Part shown: in pieces, positions 55,201-64,000 of the stretch | Layout of the letters: each line of letters starts with the position of its first letter | How positions within the stretch are numbered: position 1 is the stretch's first letter | Source: Apus apus | Lineage: Eukaryota; Chordata; Aves; Apodiformes; Apodidae | Direction: 5' to 3' | Assembly (NCBI RefSeq): GCF_020740795.1 | Contig: NC_067283.1 | Span: 110,285,706-110,349,705 of the forward strand | DNA: 64,000 nt | Notes under the pieces: generated by a model | Told to the model about the DNA's origin: nothing | Database searches by the model: none | The model's input: only the letters and a program-made list of their open reading frames with translations | Position numbers and translations under genes: made by a program

Positions 55201-58200
55201 TACAGACCTGTGTTTCCAGACAAGAGGAACAATCTTGGCATCTCCTCAGACATGGAACTGATGCTTTTACGCACAAACACATGGCTAGAGAACACCACCT
55301 AAAAGGACACAGAAATGCTGCAGACCCAGAGTCGCTGCTGCAGGGGCAGCTCTGCCATGCAGGCAGGACAAGGGGTCACACCAGTCAGCAAAGTATCAAG
55401 GGCAGCAAATTGTTTAGTAACTGTTTTGTTTACTGTGCAAGTGGCTTTTGACTAGGAGAGGCAGTAATTCCTTCCAGCTTGGCGTGGGCAGTGAAAGCTA
55501 TAAAAGCGTTTGTACTTGACTAGTATCCAGGGAAATCAGACTGAGTCCTAGGTCTGTTTCTTTATCAAGTTTGCCAAGTGGTATGCTACATGTGACACAC
55601 TTTTTTTTTTTTTTCTCCTCTCTCCCCCTGCCCCAATTATTCCATATAACACATCCAGAAAGAGTATGAAGCATTCCAGTCCAAAAGCAAAAAGCAGGCA
55701 AAGAAATTTCTCCAACATTCAGTATTTAGAAAGCTGCTTTTGCAAAGGTTTACAATTTGAGCAAGAATTTGCCCTCATCTTCGTAAGAAAACGCAATGCC
55801 ATGCAGATTCCTCATGAGAAAAACCTCTTGCAGGCTAAAGATTTGCACAGTAAGTTGAAGGAAGCAATATATGTCTGAAAAGTAATTTTATTTACAGCTT
55901 GGCAGAAGCTAAGTGACAGTGCCTGCTAGCAGGGATTACCAATGATAAAAACAGAAATATGGATTTTTAAAGTTTATTTATGGACCATTATGTAGTTTAT
56001 GCTGCACTGCTATCACATATTAAATGAGAAATTACAACACAGCTGGTGACAACAGGAACTTTCTGTAATAACCTTGAACAATCATTTTCTCTTTCCCCCT
56101 CAACTTTTATCTAGGTAAAAGTGCAATTTTTCTCAAAACTCCCCCAAAAGAAGTCAACTGTAAAATGTTACATTATTTGAAGAATAAGGTGACTTTAGCT
56201 AATACTGATCCATTTACAGAAAGGAACAGTCTACCTTTCAAAACAAAAATGTTCTGTCATGAAACACTGAAATAATTAAAAATTTAGCATACTATAAATT
56301 GTGATTATTAAATGCAACTACCAACAGTAACTCAGAGAAAAGTGCTTTGTCTTAGGTCATTTTGATAGCACACAGTAGATTAAAACTAATTACAGTTTCA
56401 AGGTCTTCATCATTACATAACTCAATGCCCACATCAGACAAGTTACTAAAGACATTACACATGAAACAAATTATTTATGGTGCAACCAAACATCTAAAGG
56501 AGGGCAGCCACAATATTAGGGTGAATTTAAGCAAGACCAGAAAAGCCTGAAACAACCAGCCATAGTCTGTTATTGTAGTAACTCCAATCTAATAAACTTT
56601 TAAGTTCTTACAAGTCAATATAAAATTCTAAAACCTAAAAAAATGTAATAAGCCTCCCCTCCAACCTCTACACATTATTTACTGCACTGCTCTATTAAAA
56701 CTGTTGGATGGCATCTACTGGAGATTTAAGTTCATACTGTTTTCAAAAGAAAAACAAACCCAAAGACTGAAAGCATTCAAGTAATCTTGGTATTGTTTTT
56801 ACTTGCTTTAAACGAGGCAAGAGAGGAAAAAGATAAGACACTTCTACAAAAAAAAGAGAAATGCATGAGTTTTCACTTGTGATTTCATTGGAAAGTTAAA
56901 CAAAAACCTTTCCTGGATGGGCATCTCAAATTGATGCTTAAAAAGTAAATAAAACATCAACAACCGAATACTAGCTCTTCCAGAGTAAAGTCACTGTGTT
57001 TGCAAAGAAAGCGCTAAAAGGAAACAAGGAAATACCAGAAACCTCTCTGTATCACACACTGGTATTGATTTGGCAGAGTTTGGTACGCATGAGAACTGCA
57101 AAACTGCGACCTAGGGAAATGAGAAGGAGCTACAACACAGTTCCCGATGCTTGGAATCCTTCCAGGAAACAGAGGATTTGCTCCTGTGGCTTCTCCTAAG
57201 ATTTCTCGTGGCTAACACAAAAAGAGGGGGGACAAATTAAAAAGTCAAGGCTGACAAAGCATGAAGCATGTCCCGCCTCCCTCACAGCAGATTCCCTTGC
57301 CCTTGAGTTAGGCTGCTCTGTAGAGACTCTGATAGAAAACCAGAGGAAGTGGGTCTAAACAGGCAGTGCTAAGGGAATACATGACTGGTCTCAACAACCG
57401 CACGCAGGCAAGAGGGTAAATGCTTCTGTCAAGTTAGTTATGGCCCTGGTCATACACATCACGGGTTGCTCTCATTCGTTCCACTGCAGACTACAGCTCC
57501 ACTACTATTGTCTTATTCCCAGTACTTTCTTTTTGTCTACAGCCAAGTCCTTACTTATCCTTTCAACTGTACCAACATAGTGCTTGCAGAAATCATGTTC
57601 TCTTCAAGATACTGGATTCCGACATAGAAATAAATTAATGGTCTACAACACTACTAAATGCATGCCGCATCTTCATGGTCTGAGATGGATTTGGAGGCAT
57701 ACATAGCACAAGAAGATTTGAGAAAAGAGCCTTAATAAAGATTTCCCAACATATATAAATGTTCCTGTTTAGATGTTTATCTATATTTTTTTCAGTACAT
57801 TGAGGTTGCCAATAGAAAAAAATTGAAACCACTCAGCCTGGATTTTGCCATGTCATAAATGTATTTATTTTTCTTTTGTCTCAGCCGTTTCTGAAAATGA
57901 CAGTAGGAAAAACAGTTGCTTTACTCCTACAGATGCTGATGCTAACTACCTTGACAAAGCCCACTGCAGGGAAGGACTAGTGTTCTTGACTGCTGCAGCT
58001 ACAGACAACAAAAAATGACATTAACTATACTTCAGCCAAGAGTCTAGTCTTGGACTCAGCTTCTCCTAGACCACTGTAAGAAACAGAATAACTCTAATTC
58101 TCAAAGCCCCTGACCTCATGGGAGACAACATATGCTGCCCTTGAAACTGTATTTCATCACCAGTTTTCTCTAAGCAAGTGGCAGAGAAATACCTTACACA

Positions 58201-61200
58201 GGAGACATATATGCCACAGTTCTGGGGCAGATGAGCATTAGGAAAGGACTGTGATGTTGCTGTTCAGACAACTCATACCATGAATTATTCCCTCCCCCTG
58301 CTTAAAATTCTGCAGATTTGCAAATATGCAAACTGACAACTATATAGAAATGCTGAAACTGTAAGCATTTTGACTGTCTAAACTTAAATTTGAAAACAGT
58401 AATCATTTAAGAAGGCAGCACACATGGCCAACAAAGTGCACGCAGAACACAAGATTCAGTACATCTCTATTCAGTGGCAGGAAGGCATCTATTATCAGAT
58501 GCAGAATGGCCCTGAAATGTAAAGAAAGCCAGCATTGTTGCAGGCATTACTGGGAACATCCTAACTGCTCGTCACAATTATGCAAATAAAGATGAGCTGG
58601 GACTACCCCAAAATAGCATATTTAAAACTGATACACCAAAGCTTAATTTTTGCAATAAAACTGCAAGTGCAGCAAGCACACAACGTGCTTAGATATTGCC
58701 CATAAAACTCATGGATAAAAAATGGCTAGAGATTGGTCTTCACAGCCCATCCCAGCAAGCTCACTGTAGAGCAGCAGTGAAAGATGCAGTCAGCCTTTTA
58801 GCCATGGTTGTCTTGGAGACACCAGAACACACTGTATTGATGACAAAGGAAACAAAAAGCTGGATGCACTTTCTAAGGCTTTTAGCCATCTTTCTTTCAT
58901 GTGGAGTTTACAGAGGAGGGCCTCCCTGGGATGGGTATGCGGAGAATGCTGGCAGAAGGACCAGCTCATTGAGGAAGAAATCCGCACTTGCTTTAGAGAC
59001 GGTTTCAGGCAGCCTGGGAGCGCTCTTTATCCCCAGGAATGCGTGACACGGCAGCTCCCGCAAACGAGACACACGTTTGCTCACTTGGAAGGTTTACATC
59101 TGCACAAGCAATAAACCCTTCCATCTAAGGATGTGTAAGAGAAATACAGCAAGCGCAGTCTCCTGGTTTGTGCAAGGGCCCTGGAGCTGCCCTGAGGACT
59201 CTCTCCTCTTATCATCTGGTCTTCTGCTAGGTTCTTTCCAAACTATAGGCAGAAATCCAGCAATGTACTTTGAGATAACGGCGCCACAGAGTTTCCAGCA
59301 GCTAGCAGAGAAACAGCTAGTTCCATTAAGGTTGTAACTATGAGAAGAGCAACTTCTATCTCACTGCACTTGAGATACACACAGAAAAGTATCTCAGTGG
59401 AAGCTTATTTCTAAAGAGGCCATGAATAGTGAATCCTTCCTGTTCCAATTACCAAGTAACTCCTGCAACTGTGTAACACGTAACTTCAAAACAAAACTTT
59501 GTCAGATCCTGGCTTTGTGAGGAGATAGGCCAAGCATGTAATTTTCCTCCCCTTTAGCCAGCTTGGAGAGAAAGGCTACTGCCACAAAGCAGCACCCTAT
59601 CTGAACGGACCTCTCCTATGTTGCACTGTAATATGTGTCCCATGTGGAATTTGCAGTACTTCTCATTGGTAATTCAGACCTACATCAGAGGATGCCGTGA
59701 CGACAGTAACTCCTGGCTTTGGATACATGCTGTCACATGCACCCATTAGTCCCTGAACTAAATGCTAATGCTTACGTCTAGCTGGACACCATTATAACAC
59801 AAGCTTAAATATGTCTGCTGCAAGGGTTCTGGCTCCCTGCTTCCATATCTAAACCTCTTGTAGGACAGGTGTGATACCGACTGTTACTTGCTAAGAGAGC
59901 ACAGGGGTTGTAGCTATCTGTCACACAAAAAGGATGGAAGGTCCCACCCTGACACAGGTTGTCTGCTTGCATGCATGTTTATAAATTTCCTGATTTCACG
60001 GGCTGCTGACTTTTACATGCCCACTTTCAAATTCCATGAGTACACCAAAAATTGAGCATGATATATCAACATTTAGTATTGACTGACAGTAGGATGGGTG
60101 AAGACGAGACGAACAGGGAAAAACTGATAATTTTCCACATCATAACCTCTTCCTCATGCTGCTCCTCTCTTGTCTGTACAGTTGACTGAAAAGGAGGGAA
60201 GGAGCAAGGCTATGAAAAGATATGTTAACTCCTTGCTGTCCCAGTCTGTTCTGAAGTGTTATAAAATGGAAGATAATACCTACCTGACAAAGGGATATTG
60301 GAATAATTAGCACCACCACCATACACCTTAGAAGATCTCTCAACATATTTATGTAAAATTACACATCTGTAGTAGTTGATTGCTACCATCCCAAAAGTAT
60401 GACTGGCAATAGAAGAAAATCTGGGCCAAATGACACAAAAAACACTCTACCTGAAGAGATCAACTGCTGCTGGCAGATATACCTATGCAATAAAGCAGCA
60501 TTAAGATCACCATCTCTCTTAATTTTGGCCCATTTGTCTTGCCACTGAATGCAAAACAGTACATTGTATTAACTGACTGCTAGCAGCTGTGGGGTCTGGT
60601 GCCTTTGGAACCTTATTTCTAGCACCAAATGGCTTAGAGATATCCAAGACCAGGCAGAATACCTCTCAGTTGGAGAGCCTGTGATTTCAGCAAGGTCAAA
60701 ACCGAAAAAAAATCCAGAAATACTGTTCCCCCTGTGAAGAGTACCTCAAATACTACCCGGAACAGCATCTGACTGTACACTTTCCAGGGCTCACTCTGTA
60801 GTCCTTGCTTTTCTGCTAAGACTTCGGTATCCTCAAGCAATGTCTTCTTGCAGGGGCATGCCATAAGTAGGACATACAGCTGTCCACATTGTCAACATCT
60901 CTTTACACTCACAGTGTGAAGCTTACCTAACTGGTTGATGCTGAAAAATATCTTTTTTGTATTATCTGTAATTTCATGGGCCCATACCTGAAACAAACAA
61001 GATCTTCCTAACATCCCAGCTTCTTTTTGGGTACAAGTCAAAAATCCAAGGAATTTGGATTGACCACTTATGTCTGCAGCATCCCAATGACCAGTACTTG
61101 GTCATTTTTTCCTGTGTGCAGTCTTTGACTTGTCGATTATCCAGAAGTTGTATAATGCAAATCTGACACTATTGCCTTAAAAAATTCAGCGGCCTAAGTG

Positions 61201-64000
61201 TAAGTCTGAAAACTGTGCTAGTTTTCCAGACTGGGCTAATCTGATAGAATAAAAAGATCTCTGATGCATCACTTAGAGATTCTTTGATGATCAACCCACT
61301 CTTTGTACAGATGACCCATTCCTTCGTGTAGCTACCTTGTATACGCAAAGCATCTGTGACAATACAATCCAGAAGGATTTATAAGAAAAAAAATTATGTT
61401 CCCTCAGTCAGTAAAATTAAAACCCCAACTATCCAACAGGAAACACAAGGGCAAGATCCTGCTCCTACAAAGCGGTCCTCTGATAAGGATACAGGTGAAT
61501 TTTGCGCTCCTGGTATCCCGATTCATGCTGTGAAGTTTATAGGAACTATATAGTCAAGCTGTGCCATCACCCAGACGTTGTTCCGGAGAGTAAAGACCAG
61601 GCTCAGAAATACAGGAGTATGTTTTGATGATGATGTATGTGGCAGAACACACTATACAACATTCTTTCTCCATCCACTTCCATTTTTAAAATAAATTCAG
61701 TATTATGTGACATTCATATAGCAAACAATAGCATCCATTTTGCTGTGCTGCACTAGAGGCACATTCTAACAGGCAGGCAGAGCAATCAAGAGGAGGAACA
61801 AGCTAGAAACTTGCATATATTTTTACCTCACCATAATTTTTCAGTTTTCATGCCCATGCACAGCCTACTTCATTCCTTCAGAGGATACTCTCACATGCTG
61901 CTCAGAACTGGGACACGACATGTTTCTACACATCAAATCCACGGCATTTGGTAAAACAATTCCACAATGACCATAATCTACATCCACAGCAAGGAAACTT
62001 ACAGCTAACCCTCTAATCTTTTCCTAGATCCAATTCAAAAACCTCAAAACTGCACACACAAGTCTCCTCTTGACATCCAGAAAAAACAAAAAGTTCTAAG
62101 CCTACTTTTTAGGCAAATTATAATTAAGATCTTCTACAATATCTGTTTATAGCCAGATGCAGTTAAAATGATAACATACTTTTACTGATAGCTGAGTCAT
62201 TCCATTATATGTATTGCCATACTAGATGTGTATTAACATTACTTCTCCATAGCAAAGCTAGGAAACAGCAAATTAGAGGTTAGTTACTTACAAAGCATTC
62301 TCCTCTGCCCCAGCTCAAATTCTAGAGTATTACTGCAGCTCTGTTTACCAGACCTTTTGTAAGAGCCTGTGCGCCATATAGCCAGTGTAAAGGAACTGCC
62401 GCATTTCCAAGTTTTGAATGACCCACCTACTTTGTCCTGGTAAAACCAAACCTAAAACCAAGAAAAATCATCATAAAGGTAAAAACTAGAATCTGAAATA
62501 TTTTCTTCCTTCCTTTTCCCATAGAAGGGAATGAAACTCTGTGCATCTATTAACATTGGACAAGAAGCCTCAGTATGTTTTTTGTGCCAGCAATTATCAG
62601 CCAATGGATTAAATTTTCACAAGATCAATGGCCAAAATAAATATTTGCAAACTACCACATTGAAAGTTTTATTACTAAGTAGAACAGGTCTTCTTATTCT
62701 TTGCTGCAGAAGCCACTTGCTTCCATTACTCTGTTTGATGGGAATCCTGTTCCTTATTTGGACTTCAGCACTAAGGGCTGCATGGTTTATGGACACAATT
62801 CCAAACACAGGTCTGTTTCCAATTTTCCAAAGCCAAACCTTGATCTTAACAAATAAAGTCCAAATTATAGGAACAAAGGGTGAGCAGAGGAATGACATTT
62901 GTAATGCAAACATACAGTTTTATACCACACAATCAAGCAGCATATTCTGCAGCCCTAGCTAATACAAATGTCTATGAGGTCATTTGTAGGATATACCTGA
63001 TTGATTGGAAAGCTAAGTCTGAACCAGTAACATAATTTCTATAATAATAAAAATTCCCTCAGTCAACAGGACTACTTATATGCATTGAACTGGACATATG
63101 TATAAAACCTTGTGGAGATGCAGTCCTGGACTGGTAATACATCTCTCTATTCTTATGGTAGCTGAAATACTGAATTTTTACACTCCTGCTGCTAAGATCA
63201 CTTTCATATCTCAAGCTGGTATTTACATTCATGCTGTTCCTGTCGTGGAAACAGCCAGAGTAAAAAATTTGGTATGAGATGCTAGTAAAAATGTATCTAT
63301 GACTGATTGCTTTATTTATTTATCTGCTTCCAAAATAGCAAAAAAACCCAAACTTGGAACAAATCTGAGCCAGCGTTTAATACTACACTTTCACATTATT
63401 TACTTTAGCTCATTTCCCCGTTACTTTTTAAAATCTATTTATTATATCCCTTCCCCATTTTCTCCAGCTAAATCCCAGAAGCAAAGAATTTGCAAAACAG
63501 GCCTGTATTCCTGCTGTGGGATTATGTCACCAAAGCAGAGCGAAGTTCACTAGAACTACATAATGTCAGCTCTGCTATACTCCCACTGATGCTCACAGAG
63601 TCTTACTGTACAGGAAAGGAGCAGAGATGGGAAGCTCTAGCATACAGAAAATTTGTGTGGGGAGAAAAGCAAAATAGGAATCCTGGCCATATAATAAATA
63701 TTACAGATGTTGACTACGTGCACAACAACTTGTTAAGCAGAAGCAACAGGAACACTAGTTCTGTAATCAGTGATCTTCCAATTTGCTTCCAGATATTTTA
63801 TTAAGTCAGGGGTAAATAATTTCTTAAACTCAATAATGTCACATAAACTATACATTAACAATTAAACATTTTTCCTCTCTAATGCAATATTCATAAAGTC
63901 TGTTAAGTTCCTTTTTAGTTAAAGACAGAGCTAATGACATTCCACAGATGAGATCTGGTTGCCTGTAAAGTTGCTAAACAGACTCAGAACCACTTGGATT

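Larger units (their letters stand above)
39754..64000 (-). other. CDH2: CDH2 intron 2 (3' portion, continues past the window edge)
   Basis: At least 24.2 kb upstream of exon 3 contains no recognisable exon 2, whose product should carry the end of the signal region and a GFPEDV-like stretch. A very large intron 2 is known for mammalian CDH2. Contents seen: a CR1 fragment (41718-41992), two inverted repeats (40745-40771 and 50049-50064), a tandem repeat (44621-44658), an (AAAT)n microsatellite (47837-47880), an ATTA-rich repeat (49318-49346), an A/C-rich tract (52139-52232), and T or A runs near 44020, 47446 and 55600. Slightly GC-richer patches lie at about 54950-55330 and 58890-59330. The rest is AT-rich unique sequence. 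Confidence 0.85.

Noticed and set aside
62531..62962. Longest open frame of the window (143 codons, plus strand)
   Set aside because: No recognisable domain, no family resemblance, a chance-like composition, and a conflicting 98-codon frame on the opposite strand. Lengths like this occur by chance in 64 kb of six-frame translation. It lies inside CDH2 intron 2.
39754..64000. Search for CDH2 exons 1 and 2
   Set aside because: No minus-strand segment with the expected exon 2 peptide (GFPEDV-like, ending at LLN before a donor) was found by eye, so neither exon is claimed. A short diverged exon could still have been missed.

Overview
This window is eukaryotic, almost certainly avian, genomic DNA. 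It is AT-rich and intron-dominated, and it carries CR1 retrotransposon fragments, the dominant LINE family of birds. The one clear protein-coding gene, N-cadherin (CDH2), encodes a protein very close to my recollection of the chicken one. A few residue differences suggest a bird other than chicken; I cannot name the species from this sequence.

CDH2 lies on the minus strand and fills nearly the whole window. Fourteen coding exons, corresponding to exons 3 to 16 of the canonical 16-exon gene, were located to the base (39753 down to 1855). Their phases join perfectly into 2,552 nt of coding sequence: 849 residues plus one split codon and the stop. That accounts for everything in the 912-residue chicken protein except about 62 N-terminal residues, which belong to exons 1 and 2. 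Those two exons were not found, so 39754-64000 is read as the 3' part of a very large intron 2. The encoded product runs from the prodomain through the furin site (RQKR/DW), five extracellular cadherin repeats with the HAV motif and calcium linkers, the transmembrane helix, the p120-binding juxtamembrane segment and the beta-catenin-binding tail. A 3' UTR of about 1.2 kb follows, with two candidate poly(A) signals near 671 and 596.

Layout from left to right: 1-650 is downstream flank; 650-1854 is 3' UTR; 1855-2061 is exon 16; then introns 15 and 14 (7.1 and 10.9 kb) separate exons 15 and 14. Exons 13 to 8 cluster at 22-29 kb and exons 7 to 3 at 33-40 kb. Intron 2 fills the rest. Three CR1 fragments lie in introns 14, 10 and 2.

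The most unusual feature is a compact CpG island inside intron 7 (about 29455-29690), far from the CDH2 promoter. It has a textbook YY1-type element on the plus strand, two MYB-type TAACGG sites in a 13-bp tandem repeat, a GC box, and possible plus-strand splice signals downstream. It could be the promoter of an undescribed transcript antisense to CDH2, or a bidirectional or alternative internal promoter. That is inference from motifs only. No prokaryotic system, CRISPR array, tRNA or rRNA was seen.
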